Assembly: GCF_004138125.1 (NCBI RefSeq)
Contig: NZ_RXHS01000005.1
Coordinates: forward strand, 179,394 to 243,393
Source: Seramator thermalis
GTDB taxonomy: Bacteria; Bacteroidota; Bacteroidia; Bacteroidales; Dysgonomonadaceae
Direction: 5' to 3'
DNA length: 64,000 bases
Shown piece after piece: positions 9,749 through 18,175 of this stretch. Below the pieces are notes generated by a model. It was not told the origin of the DNA. It saw only the letters and a list, made by a program, of their open reading frames with translations, and ran no database searches. How positions within the stretch are numbered: the stretch's first letter is position 1; each line of letters starts with the position of its first letter. The position numbers and the translations under genes were made by a program.

Positions 9749-11962
9749 TCAAAATCGAGGTACGTTCATGCGAAATCCGGCATAGATTTTTCGTCCATGC
9801 ACAGGTCCCCACACCATAGTAGCGTCAAAATTTTCGCCTCGCGGATCAACGGCATCGACAATTGGATTTTCCTGTCGGAAATCAAACAAATTTTCCGCTC
9901 CGAGATATACCGACCAGTTCCGAAAGAACTTGGTAATTTGGGCATTTACTACTGTAAACGAATCGTATCGATCCTCCCACAAAGGTGTGGTTGCATCCGG
10001 AGTGGGCATTCGTCCTCCGCCGTTGAGCTGGGCTGTCGCATCGAATTGCCACTTCTTGAGCGGAGTTTGGTACGATGCCGTGATCAGTCCCTTGTAATCG
10101 TTCATTAACGGTTTGGAAAGGAATCTGCTTTCGCCCGTTTCGATGTTTCGATAGTCCGATTTTGATCGGGTGTAGCGATAAGCAGCCGTGAGTGTAAAAC
10201 CATCGAAAAAAGGATAACTCATTTCGATTTGAGCGTTGCTCGAATACGACTTTCCATCCTCCAGGTTGTAGAAACTGATGGCATGCGGATCGCTGTCCAC
10301 ATCCACAACCACTTGCTGCAGAAAACGGGTGTAATACCATTCTCCGGTGATCGTCAGTTGATTGTCGGAGATCGGGATGTAAAGCGTGGCATTGAACCCT
10401 GTATTCCAAGCTTCTTCCTGGTCAAGATCATCAGCAATGTTTATTCTCCGCGAACTGGCCAGCAGGTAATTGTTTTCGGCGAGTACATGAGCTGTGCGAA
10501 ATCCTTTTCCGATGGATCCTCTTATGTGTACTTGGTCGGTGGGCGTGAATTTTACATGAAATCTTGGCGTAACAAAAAATCCGTATTGGCTGCTGTAGTC
10601 GGCCCGAATACCACCCAACAAAATGAGTTGATCGTTTAGATTATAAGTATATTGGGCGTACGCCCCTGTTACGGTTTCGTTGCGATCGTACGAAGCCATG
10701 CGCAGCATTTCATCGAAGCCGTCGTGGTTGACGCTTAATCCCGCACTTAAGGCATGTGCGTGCGAAAATTCTTTTTCGAAAATGAGGCTCAGATAGAGAT
10801 TTTTTTGATTGACGTCGTAACGCGTGGTGTCGTATATCGATTTCTGATCGTGAACCGATCCCGATGCTATAAGGGCAGTACTGGTCATCAAATTGTTCTC
10901 GTTCACAACGGAATACGCTTGTTTGGTGTAGAATTCGCCTCTGTTGGTTTTCAGTGAGATGAGATAAGGATCGGGAAAGTCGTGATGTTGGGTATCCTGA
11001 CCGCCGGTACGATTTTCGTGAATGTATTTTATCCCGTATTGCGATGCATAATTGCCGGTTTGATGATTCCATCGGTTCATCAGGTTGACCTGTTCGGTTT
11101 TCGGGTAATCAAGAAACCCATCGTTGTTGCGATCGTGAGCTTTCGTATCGTTGGAATAATGTGCAAACAGAGCTGTCTGTACATGGTCGTTAATATGTAT
11201 GCTCGCGTCGGCATTTGCTTCGATGCGTCTTGCATCGTTGGCGAAGAGGTTCATAGAAAATTTGTCCATGGTTTGAGGCTTTTTGTATTCCACGTCTATC
11301 TGACCTGCCAATGCTTCGTAGCCATTCTTCACCGATGAAGTACCCTTCGAGATGTAAATCCCTTCCATCCACGGACCGGGAACGTAATCCATGCCGAAAG
11401 AGGAGGATGCTCCGCGAAAATTCGGATAATTTTCGGTTAACATTTGTACGTAGGTGCCTGCAAGTCCCAGAAGTTTGATTTGTTTTGCGCCGGTGGCCGC
11501 ATCGTTGTAAGCCACATCGACCGAGGGATTAGTCGTAAAGCTCTCTCCCAGATTGCAGCAGGCATCTCTTCGGATTTCGCCCATCGTTATCTTCTGTGTC
11601 TGCAAGATGGACGAACGTTGCGTAACTGTGCCGGGAGTTCGTTTGGTGATAACCACCTCATCGAGCAATCGGGAATCTTCTTTCAGAATAATTTCAATTT
11701 GCTCATCGACACCTTCAATATGAATGTATTGTGGAACATAACCGGCATAAGTTACAACCAAATGTTCATGTTGATCTGATTTATCGATTTCGAAATAGCC
11801 GTTATTATCGGAAACGGTTCCCTTTTTCGATTTTTCCCAATAGATATTCGCCCCAATGACGGGCTGTCTTTTTTCGTCATACACATGTCCGTGTACTTTG
11901 TCCGAAGCAGTTATGGGTAGGGCTGCAACAAATGAAAACAGTATAAAGATAATATTTTTCAT
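9749..11962 (-). CDS. TonB-dependent outer-membrane receptor (metal-linked)
   Basis: A 737-residue outer-membrane transporter. A signal peptide (MKNIIFILFSFVAALPITA) is followed by a carboxypeptidase-regulatory-like domain (GHVYDEKRQPVIGANIYW, residues about 24-100), then a plug (DEVVITKRT ... IKLLGLAGTYVQMLTE, about 105-230) and a C-terminal beta barrel ending in FRMNVPRF with terminal Phe. The plug has an unusual Cys pair (RDACCNLGESF). It is flanked by a His/Cys-rich secreted protein and an HMA protein on the same strand, pointing to uptake of a metal or metal complex instead of a glycan; no SusD partner is present. Confidence 0.9.
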   Translation of the reverse strand: MKNIIFILFSFVAALPITASDKVHGHVYDEKRQPVIGANIYWEKSKKGTVSDNNGYFEIDKSDQHEHLVVTYAGYVPQYIHIEGVDEQIEIILKEDSRLLDEVVITKRTPGTVTQRSSILQTQKITMGEIRRDACCNLGESFTTNPSVDVAYNDAATGAKQIKLLGLAGTYVQMLTENYPNFRGASSSFGMDYVPGPWMEGIYISKGTSSVKNGYEALAGQIDVEYKKPQTMDKFSMNLFANDARRIEANADASIHINDHVQTALFAHYSNDTKAHDRNNDGFLDYPKTEQVNLMNRWNHQTGNYASQYGIKYIHENRTGGQDTQHHDFPDPYLISLKTNRGEFYTKQAYSVVNENNLMTSTALIASGSVHDQKSIYDTTRYDVNQKNLYLSLIFEKEFSHAHALSAGLSVNHDGFDEMLRMASYDRNETVTGAYAQYTYNLNDQLILLGGIRADYSSQYGFFVTPRFHVKFTPTDQVHIRGSIGKGFRTAHVLAENNYLLASSRRINIADDLDQEEAWNTGFNATLYIPISDNQLTITGEWYYTRFLQQVVVDVDSDPHAISFYNLEDGKSYSSNAQIEMSYPFFDGFTLTAAYRYTRSKSDYRNIETGESRFLSKPLMNDYKGLITASYQTPLKKWQFDATAQLNGGGRMPTPDATTPLWEDRYDSFTVVNAQITKFFRNWSVYLGAENLFDFRQENPIVDAVDPRGENFDATMVWGPVHGRKIYAGFRMNVPRF

Positions 11963-12060
11963 AACTAATTGATCTGATGAATAATAAATAAGAAATACAC
12001 ATCAATAAAAATGTGTAGAATTTTTACTTGCCCGAAAAATCAGACAAGTTGTTTTATTCA

Positions 12061-12522
12061 TCAAATAATCAGTGTAGTCAGCAGCGAGAAATATTCTGCT
12101 TTGCTTTGGTGAGGAGGTTTTTGAGTAGCCGGATCTACGGAACCGATCAAGGGTGTAACATCCGATAAGAGTTTCGATGAAGGCATCAGGGCAGAGAGAG
12201 AATGTGCCAGATAGAAGGAAAGAGGCTCTACTCCTGGGTTATTGTTTGAAGTTGATTCCCAAAGGACCGAAATTCTTTCCACGCCGCACTCTTCAGGGGT
12301 ACTCGCAAGATGTGGGGTGCAGCTATGCTCGTCGAAATGCGTAATCAATCCGTTCAAATGATGATGATGGTGCAGTTCGCAGCATGTGTCACCGATTACG
12401 GCCTCAACACCTTCCGCACGACAATCGTCACAGCAATAGAAAAAAATGTTCACTCCCGAACCGCCGTAGGCGATTAGAGAAGCAAGCAAGACGGCGAGGA
12501 ATGTGAGGATGTTTTTTTTCAT
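12061..12522 (-). CDS. His/Cys-rich secreted protein, possible metal-binding
   Basis: A 153-residue protein I do not recognise by family. It has a signal-like N-terminus (MKKNILTFLAVLLASLIAYG), then a Cys-dense stretch (FFYCCDDCRAEG, then DTCCEL) and a run of five histidines (ELHHHHHLNGL), plus later HSC and EECG. The residues suggest metal coordination in the periplasm. It is the first gene of a minus-strand unit followed by the TonB receptor (98-bp gap) and the HMA protein. A sensor or carrier role in metal acquisition is inference from composition and context only. Confidence 0.65.
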   Translation of the reverse strand: MKKNILTFLAVLLASLIAYGGSGVNIFFYCCDDCRAEGVEAVIGDTCCELHHHHHLNGLITHFDEHSCTPHLASTPEECGVERISVLWESTSNNNPGVEPLSFYLAHSLSALMPSSKLLSDVTPLIGSVDPATQKPPHQSKAEYFSLLTTLII

Positions 12523-12529
12523 ACGGACG

Positions 12530-12537
12530 CAAAATTA
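12530..12537 (-). promoter_or_regulatory. Bacteroidetes -7 box for the metal operon
   Basis: Minus strand reads TAATTTTG, fitting TAnnTTTG. It sits only 7 bp upstream of the His/Cys-rich gene start, which would leave a very short leader; a slightly later start codon is therefore possible. Confidence 0.4.
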
Positions 12538-12685
12538 TCTATTTAGAGTGAGTGGTAGAATGAATAAAAGTTAAAAATGTCTAATAGAATTTTGTTTTTA
12601 CCTGGTAAACTTTTCTTAACCCTTCTTCGCCTGACGATTTTCGAATTTTATTTCCAAATCTGCTTTCTATAAATCACAAAATCAT

Positions 12686-12693
12686 TACATTTG
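12686..12693 (+). promoter_or_regulatory. Bacteroidetes -7 box for thrS
   Basis: Reads TACATTTG. It lies about 100 bp before the chosen thrS start, leaving a leader long enough for regulation, but I see no T-box-like structure. Confidence 0.5.
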
Positions 12694-12788
12694 CATTCGC
12701 AAAAAACAATTAAGGGACAACCGTAACCCAACCTTTGTGGAACACATATTGTTCAATCGCAATCGTCAGGGTTCGAAGAATGAAAAAT

Positions 12789-14741
12789 ATGATTAAAATT
12801 ACTTTTCCCGACGGATCGGTTCGTGAATACAAGGAAGGAATCACGTCGTTAGAAATAGCCGAAAGTATCAGTCCACGACTTGCACAAGAAGTGCTTGCCG
12901 CAAGTGTGAACGGAGAAACATGGGATTTGACACGGCCAATCGAACATGATGCAACGGTGAAGTTGCTGAAATGGGAAGACGAAGAGGGTCGTCATGCTTA
13001 CTGGCACTCATCTGCTCACCTCATGGCCGAAGCTTTGCAAGAACTGTATCCGGGTATCAAATTCGGCATCGGGCCTGCCATCGAAAATGGGTTTTATTAC
13101 GATGTCGATCCGGGTGAAGGCGTTGTTATCAAGGAATCCGATTTCCCCGCTATCGAAAAGAAAATGTTGGAATTAAGTGCTGCGAAAGAAGAAATTCGCC
13201 GCCAAAGCATCAGCAAGGCCGATGCCATTAAGATGTTTTCGGAACGCAACGAAAACTACAAAGTGGAGCTGATCAACGAGTTGCAGGATGGTGCCATCAC
13301 TACATACACTCAGGGCGGTTTCACCGATCTTTGTCGGGGGCCACACCTGCCCAACACATCGTATATTAAAGCCGTAAAAATACTTAGTGCCGCAGGTGCC
13401 TATTGGCGTGGCGACGAAAAACGGCCGCAATTGACCCGCCTTTACGGTATCACTTTCCCGAAGAAAAAACTGCTCGACGAATATCTGATTATGCTCGAAG
13501 AGGCCAAGAAACGCGACCATCGCAAAATTGGCAAGGAGCTCGAATTGTTTGCTTTTTCGTCCAATGTGGGAGCAGGGTTACCTTTGTGGTTGCCCAAGGG
13601 AACGCAATTGCGTCTTCGCCTCGAGGATTTCTTGAAAAGAATTCAAAACGAATTTGACTATCAGCAGGTAATTACACCACACATCGGAGCAAAACAACTG
13701 TACGTAACTTCGGGACACTATGCCAAATATGGGAAAGACTCATTTCAGCCCATCCATACTCCCGAAGAAGGTGAAGAATTTTTACTCAAACCGATGAACT
13801 GTCCGCACCACTGCGAAATATATAGAGCTTTTCCGCGCTCATACAAGGAGCTTCCGCTCCGGCTTGCCGAATTCGGAACGGTTTATCGTTACGAACAAAG
13901 CGGCGAACTTCACGGACTTACCCGCGTTCGAGGTTTTACGCAGGACGACGCCCATATTTTCTGCACGCCCGATCAGGTGAAAGGAGAATTTCTGAAAGTG
14001 ATGGACATCATCTTCATCCTTTTCAAAGCTCTCAACTTCGAAAACTTTGAAGCACAAATATCCCTTCGCGACCCCAACGACAAAGACAAATACATCGGTA
14101 GCGAGGAAAATTGGGAAAAAGCTGAAGCAGCTATTGTGGAAGCTTGTGCCGAAAAAGGATTAAAAGCCAAGGTAGTACTCGGCGAAGCCGCTTTTTACGG
14201 GCCAAAACTCGATTTTATGGTGAAGGATGCGCTTGGGCGTCGTTGGCAGCTGGGGACTATTCAGGTGGATTACAATTTACCCGAACGTTTCGAACTGGAA
14301 TATACCGGTGCAGACAACCAAAAACACCGCCCCGTAATGATTCATCGAGCTCCATTCGGTTCGATGGAACGATTTGTTGCCGTGCTCATTGAGCACACTG
14401 CAGGTAAATTCCCATTGTGGCTTGCGCCTACGCAAGCAGTGGTTTTGCCCATCAGCGAAAAATACAATGAATATGCACAGCACGTAGTGAAGACGTTGAA
14501 AAAACATGAAATCCGCGCCGAAGTGGACGATCGTAACGAAAAAGTCGGGCGCAAGATTCGCGATAATGAACTTAAACGCATTCCATATTTGCTTGTCGTG
14601 GGAGAAAAAGAAGCAGAAAAAGAAGAAATATCTGTGAGAAAACAAGGCGGAATTGATTTAGGTTCAATAAATTTACTTACTTTTGCACAAAATGTTACTC
14701 AGGAAGTCAAAGAAATGATGAACCGGGAGCAAACGAATTAA
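12789..14741 (+). CDS. thrS: Threonine--tRNA ligase
   Basis: A 650-residue class II aminoacyl-tRNA synthetase that charges tRNA-Thr. The TGS domain ([14 protein letters not shown]) opens the protein. The editing domain with [12 protein letters not shown] follows, then the catalytic core with the zinc ligand Cys in [10 protein letters not shown], class II motif 2 around [18 protein letters not shown], motif 3 in [11 protein letters not shown], and a C-terminal anticodon-binding domain. I chose the Met at 12789 because Bacteroidales ThrS starts [10 protein letters not shown]; 12780 is an in-frame alternative. It heads the thrS-infC-rpmI-rplT translation cluster. Confidence 0.97.
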   Translation: MIKITFPDGSVREYKEGITSLEIAESISPRLAQEVLAASVNGETWDLTRPIEHDATVKLLKWEDEEGRHAYWHSSAHLMAEALQELYPGIKFGIGPAIENGFYYDVDPGEGVVIKESDFPAIEKKMLELSAAKEEIRRQSISKADAIKMFSERNENYKVELINELQDGAITTYTQGGFTDLCRGPHLPNTSYIKAVKILSAAGAYWRGDEKRPQLTRLYGITFPKKKLLDEYLIMLEEAKKRDHRKIGKELELFAFSSNVGAGLPLWLPKGTQLRLRLEDFLKRIQNEFDYQQVITPHIGAKQLYVTSGHYAKYGKDSFQPIHTPEEGEEFLLKPMNCPHHCEIYRAFPRSYKELPLRLAEFGTVYRYEQSGELHGLTRVRGFTQDDAHIFCTPDQVKGEFLKVMDIIFILFKALNFENFEAQISLRDPNDKDKYIGSEENWEKAEAAIVEACAEKGLKAKVVLGEAAFYGPKLDFMVKDALGRRWQLGTIQVDYNLPERFELEYTGADNQKHRPVMIHRAPFGSMERFVAVLIEHTAGKFPLWLAPTQAVVLPISEKYNEYAQHVVKTLKKHEIRAEVDDRNEKVGRKIRDNELKRIPYLLVVGEKEAEKEEISVRKQGGIDLGSINLLTFAQNVTQEVKEMMNREQTN

Positions 14742-14789
14742 ACCGTTCAAATAAAAAATATCTAAAATAGCGAAACAAAGAAGAGCTGA

Positions 14790-15368
14790 ATGAATTATAA
14801 CTCCAAAGATTCAAAAGACCTATATCGGATCAACGAACGCATCCGAGTACCCGAAGTCCGTTTAGTAGGAGACAATGTTGAACCGGGAATTTATCCCACT
14901 CGAGAGGCTTTGAGAATGGCTCAGGAACAGGAGCTTGATTTGGTGGAAATATCCCCTACGGCGAATCCGCCTGTATGTCGCATCGTCGATTATCAGAAAT
15001 TTGTTTATCAGCAAAAGAAGAAGCTCAAAGAACAGAAAGCCAAATCGGTAAAAGTCGTGGTGAAAGAAATTCGCTTCGGCCCTCAAACCGATGATCACGA
15101 TTACAACTTCAAACTGAAACATGCTCAAAATTTTTTGAGCGAAGGGGCAAAAGTTAAAGCCTTTGTGTTTTTTAAAGGTCGTTCAATCTTGTTTAAAGAA
15201 CAGGGAGAAGTGCTTTTATTGAGATTTGCCAACGATTTGGAGGACTATGCGAAGGTAGAACAAATGCCCATCCTCGAAGGTAAACGCATGTCAATTATGC
15301 TCGCACCGAAAAAGGGCGCTGCGTCTGCAAAAAAAGACAAGGAGAAAGAGGCCGAAACTGACGAATGA
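14790..15368 (+). CDS. infC: Translation initiation factor IF-3
   Basis: A 192-residue factor that binds the 30S subunit and proofreads the initiator codon and tRNA. The N-domain ([20 protein letters not shown] ... [19 protein letters not shown]) and C-domain ([20 protein letters not shown] ... [20 protein letters not shown]) are both intact, with a Lys-rich tail. Begins with an ordinary ATG, so the rare-start autoregulation known from enteric bacteria is not evident. It follows thrS by 48 bp, and a terminator separates it from rpmI. Confidence 0.97.
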   Translation: MNYNSKDSKDLYRINERIRVPEVRLVGDNVEPGIYPTREALRMAQEQELDLVEISPTANPPVCRIVDYQKFVYQQKKKLKEQKAKSVKVVVKEIRFGPQTDDHDYNFKLKHAQNFLSEGAKVKAFVFFKGRSILFKEQGEVLLLRFANDLEDYAKVEQMPILEGKRMSIMLAPKKGAASAKKDKEKEAETDE

Positions 15369-15392
15369 GTTTCGATTTTTCCGGAACGTGAC

Positions 15393-15422
15393 AAAAGCCG
15401 AATGCATTTTCGGCTTTTTTAT
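15393..15422 (+). terminator. Intrinsic terminator after infC
   Basis: Stem AAAGCCGAA / TTCGGCTTT with a short TGCATT-type loop and a following T-run. It separates thrS-infC from the rpmI promoter. Confidence 0.85.
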
Positions 15423-15464
15423 CGGTAAAATCCTATCTCGTTTTGGCAATCGAAATAAAATCGT

Positions 15465-15472
15465 TACCTTTG
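15465..15472 (+). promoter_or_regulatory. Bacteroidetes promoter for rpmI-rplT
   Basis: A -7 box TACCTTTG with a -33-like TTTG at 15442-15445, spaced 19 bp apart, a good match to the Bacteroidetes promoter. The leader to rpmI is about 50 bp. Confidence 0.7.
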
Positions 15473-15530
15473 CACACTTTTTCGTTTGAAAGGGAGAAAA
15501 AATAATTAATTATCATTAGACAATAGCAAA

Positions 15531-15728
15531 ATGCCAAAAATTAAGACTAATTCCGGTGCCAAAAAGAGGTTCGCCCTTACCGGATCAGGAAAAATCAAAA
15601 GAAAGCATGCTTACAAGAGTCACATTCTGACCAAAAAAACCAAAAAGCAGAAACGTAATCTTACCCAGACAGGTCTTGTTCACAAAACAGACGAACGGAA
15701 CGTGAAGTTTCTACTTGGACTGAAGTAA
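15531..15728 (+). CDS. rpmI: 50S ribosomal protein L35
   Basis: A 65-residue basic ribosomal protein. The start [20 protein letters not shown] and the [13 protein letters not shown] core are diagnostic of bL35. Full length. It is followed 94 bp later by rplT, the usual partner. Confidence 0.98.
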   Translation: MPKIKTNSGAKKRFALTGSGKIKRKHAYKSHILTKKTKKQKRNLTQTGLVHKTDERNVKFLLGLK

Positions 15729-15822
15729 ACACTTTCATTATTAACGATTTATTAACCGAATGTATGCACCAAAGATCGCTATTTTCTGACAGCGACGCTA
15801 TCATTCAAAACAAGTAAACATT

Positions 15823-16167
15823 ATGCCAAGATCAGTGAATCATGTTGCTTCGCGCAACCGCAGAAAAAAAATTTTAAAACAAACAAGGGGATACATCGGC
15901 GCTCGCAAAAATGTATGGACAGTGGCCAAAAACACTTGGGAAAAGGGTCTGACTTATGCCTATCGCGATCGTAAAAACAAAAAACGCAACTTCCGTGCTT
16001 TGTGGATACAGCGTATCAATGCCGGCGCTCGCGCCAACGGAATGTCGTATTCGCGCTTGATGGGTGCTTTGCACAAAAACGAAATCGAAATCAATCGCAA
16101 AGTACTTGCCGATTTGGCCATGAATCATCCTGAAGCATTCAAAGCCATTGTCGATAAAGTAAAATAA
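15823..16167 (+). CDS. rplT: 50S ribosomal protein L20
   Basis: A 114-residue rRNA-binding protein needed early in 50S assembly. [20 protein letters not shown] and [16 protein letters not shown] at the N-terminus and the [20 protein letters not shown] block are family signatures. Full length. In many bacteria L20 represses its own operon through the mRNA leader, but I could not identify such a structure in the 94-bp gap. A terminator follows. Confidence 0.98.
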   Translation: MPRSVNHVASRNRRKKILKQTRGYIGARKNVWTVAKNTWEKGLTYAYRDRKNKKRNFRALWIQRINAGARANGMSYSRLMGALHKNEIEINRKVLADLAMNHPEAFKAIVDKVK

Positions 16168-16200
16168 GAAAAAGCTTCGCACCTTTTTCGGGGTAAATGA

Positions 16201-16230
16201 GGGAAAATCTTCACGGATTTTCCTTTTTTT
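16201..16230 (+). terminator. Intrinsic terminator after rplT
   Basis: GGAAAATC / GATTTTCC stem with a short loop (TTCACG) followed by seven T residues; ends the ribosomal protein unit. Confidence 0.88.
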
Positions 16231-16285
16231 ATTTCAGGATGTATTTTTTTTTGCTATGTTTGTTCTCCTGTTATCGAATCAGCAG

Positions 16286-16789
16286 ATGAAAACATTCTCT
16301 ATAGAAGAACTCGAACGAGTAGAAACTATCCTGCGATCATGTAAATTATGTTTCGTGGGAATGGCCGATGAAGATGGCTTTCCTTATGTATTGCCGATGA
16401 ATTTCGGATATGAGGACGGGACTATATATTTGCACTCGGCGCAGGAAGGGAGGTCCATTTCTATTCTCGAAAAAAATCCGCATGCCTGCATCACTTTTTG
16501 TTCCGATCCCGAATTGATTTTTCAACATCCCGATGTGGCTTGCAGCTATAGGATGCGGGCCGGTAGCGTGATTTGCGAAGGAAAGATTGAGTTTGAAAAC
16601 GATTTCGCCGAAAAAGAAAAAGCCCTCGACATCATTATGAAACAATATACCGAAAGAACATTTTCCTATTCTGTTCCCGCAGTCAACAACGTGAAAATAT
16701 GGAAGATGAAGATTGAAAACATGCAGGCCAAAGAATTCGGAATTATGAAACCGGGAAGTATCTCGTATAAGGATAGAACCGAATTCTGA
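16286..16789 (+). CDS. Pyridoxamine 5'-phosphate oxidase-fold (NimA-like) flavoprotein
   Basis: A 167-residue protein of the split-barrel FMN-binding superfamily. The order LRSCKLCFVGMADEDGFPYVLPMNFGYEDG, IYLHSAQEGRSISILEKNPHACITF and GSVICEGKIEF matches the NimA-like/pyridoxamine oxidase-related group. NimA members can reduce 5-nitroimidazoles, but most family members have no known substrate, so no specific activity is claimed. I chose Met at 16286 (MKTFSIEELERVE) because the upstream ATG at 16256 adds a poorly conserved extension. It stands alone after the rplT terminator. Confidence 0.82.
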   Translation: MKTFSIEELERVETILRSCKLCFVGMADEDGFPYVLPMNFGYEDGTIYLHSAQEGRSISILEKNPHACITFCSDPELIFQHPDVACSYRMRAGSVICEGKIEFENDFAEKEKALDIIMKQYTERTFSYSVPAVNNVKIWKMKIENMQAKEFGIMKPGSISYKDRTEF

Positions 16790-16877
16790 TGCGTGAAGAT
16801 AAATATGAACGCAATTACTTTTACGTCATCTTATTTTGAATCATTTTAAAAATCATCACTCACTAATTGTATTAAAC

Positions 16878-17339
16878 ATGAAGAAAAATCTCTTGTTGTT
16901 TGTCGCACTTATTTTTACATGTCCCATTTTTTCGGCAGATCCTCCCGAAAAAAATGCTCCGGCTAAACCCATCGAGCTCACAAAGTCCGAATTTCTGACC
17001 AGGGTTTTCAATTACGAAGAAAATACCGAAGTGTGGAAATACAACGGCGACAAGCCCGCGATTGTGGATTTTTACGCTACGTGGTGCGGTCCCTGTCGCA
17101 TAACTGCACCCATTCTTGCTGATTTGGCCAAGGAATACGGCGAAGCGATCTATGTTTACAAGATTGATGTGGATAAAGAACCCGAATTGGCTTCCGTTTT
17201 CGGGATTCAGAGCATACCCACCTTTATTTTCATTCCGCAAAAAGGCGATCCTCAGATGGCAATGGGCGCACTGCCGAAAGAAACGTTCAAGAAAGTTATC
17301 GATGATTTTCTTTTGCAAAAAACTTCTCTTCGAGAGTAA
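16878..17339 (+). CDS. Secreted thioredoxin-fold protein
   Basis: A 153-residue protein with a signal peptide (MKKNLLLFVALIFTCPIFSA) and a complete thioredoxin domain. The active site is WCGPC (C70/C73) in VDFYATWCGPCRI, and the cis-proline is in GIQSIPTF. The signal peptide suggests it acts in the periplasm as a disulfide reductant or oxidase. The start at 16878 was preferred because it gives the clean signal sequence. The next gene starts 12 bp after its stop, so the two may be co-transcribed, though the functions are unrelated. Confidence 0.9.
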   Translation: MKKNLLLFVALIFTCPIFSADPPEKNAPAKPIELTKSEFLTRVFNYEENTEVWKYNGDKPAIVDFYATWCGPCRITAPILADLAKEYGEAIYVYKIDVDKEPELASVFGIQSIPTFIFIPQKGDPQMAMGALPKETFKKVIDDFLLQKTSLRE

Positions 17340-17351
17340 TTTTCATATTGC

Positions 17352-18140
17352 ATGCATATTTCCAGCCTTCAAAATCCGGCTATCAAGAATGTTGTTAAAC
17401 TTTCGAAAAGCAAAGAGCGAAAAGAGCAGCAATTGTTTGTTATTGAAGGTGCTCGAGAATTGTCGTTGGCTTGTGCCGGCGGTTATCAAGTAGAGGCTGT
17501 GTATGTGTTTCGGGATATGTTTGCCAAAACCGAGTACCCCGATGTGTTAGCCGGCATCGACGATAGACGAATTTTTGATATTTCGCAAGCCGTATTCGAA
17601 AAAATTGCTTATCGTGAAAATTCGGACGGAATTATTGCTCTGGCGAAGCCTAAACTCCATTCTATAGAACAACTCCGCGTGAGCGAAAATCCTTTCGTAA
17701 TTGTACTCGAATCTGTAGAAAAGCCGGGTAATCTTGGAGCTATCCTCCGCACGGCCGATGCTGCCGCAGTGGATGCTGTGATTGTTTGCGATCCGCAAAC
17801 CGATTTGTATAATCCCAATGTTATCCGATCGAGCGTCGGAACCGTTTTTAGCGTGCAAACCGCCGTATGCTCCTCTCAGGAGGCTTTCGATTGGCTCGAG
17901 ACACATCATATTGTTTCTTTTGCTGCCGAGCTGCAGGCCTCCGAGTTTTATCAAACGGTCGATTTCAGAGGGCCTTCTGCCATTGTGATGGGAACCGAAG
18001 CCGACGGATTGACCGATTTTTGGTTGCGGCATGCAAAAAAGCGAATCAAGATTCCCATGCGGGGGAAAATCGATTCGCTTAATGTTTCGGTTTCTACTGC
18101 TATTCTTACTTTCGAAGCGATGCGACAGCGAGGCTTTTGA
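17352..18140 (+). CDS. TrmH/SpoU-family RNA 2'-O-methyltransferase
   Basis: A 262-residue SPOUT methyltransferase. An N-terminal substrate-binding domain (IKNVVKLSKSKERKEQQLFV) is followed by the knotted SpoU domain with its three motifs: ESVEKPGNLGAILRTADAA, IVMGTEADGL and IPMRGKIDSLNVSVSTAIL. These methylate ribose 2'-OH in rRNA or tRNA using S-adenosylmethionine. The exact target nucleotide cannot be assigned from sequence alone. It is full length and cytoplasmic, and converges with the phosphate transporter gene. Confidence 0.93.
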   Translation: MHISSLQNPAIKNVVKLSKSKERKEQQLFVIEGARELSLACAGGYQVEAVYVFRDMFAKTEYPDVLAGIDDRRIFDISQAVFEKIAYRENSDGIIALAKPKLHSIEQLRVSENPFVIVLESVEKPGNLGAILRTADAAAVDAVIVCDPQTDLYNPNVIRSSVGTVFSVQTAVCSSQEAFDWLETHHIVSFAAELQASEFYQTVDFRGPSAIVMGTEADGLTDFWLRHAKKRIKIPMRGKIDSLNVSVSTAILTFEAMRQRGF

Positions 18141-18175
18141 GAAAAGCAATGGCACATCCTTATCACACTACTGCA

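Noticed and set aside
15729..15822. Possible L20-binding leader before rplT
   Set aside because: I could not identify a convincing pseudoknot or rRNA-mimic structure by eye.
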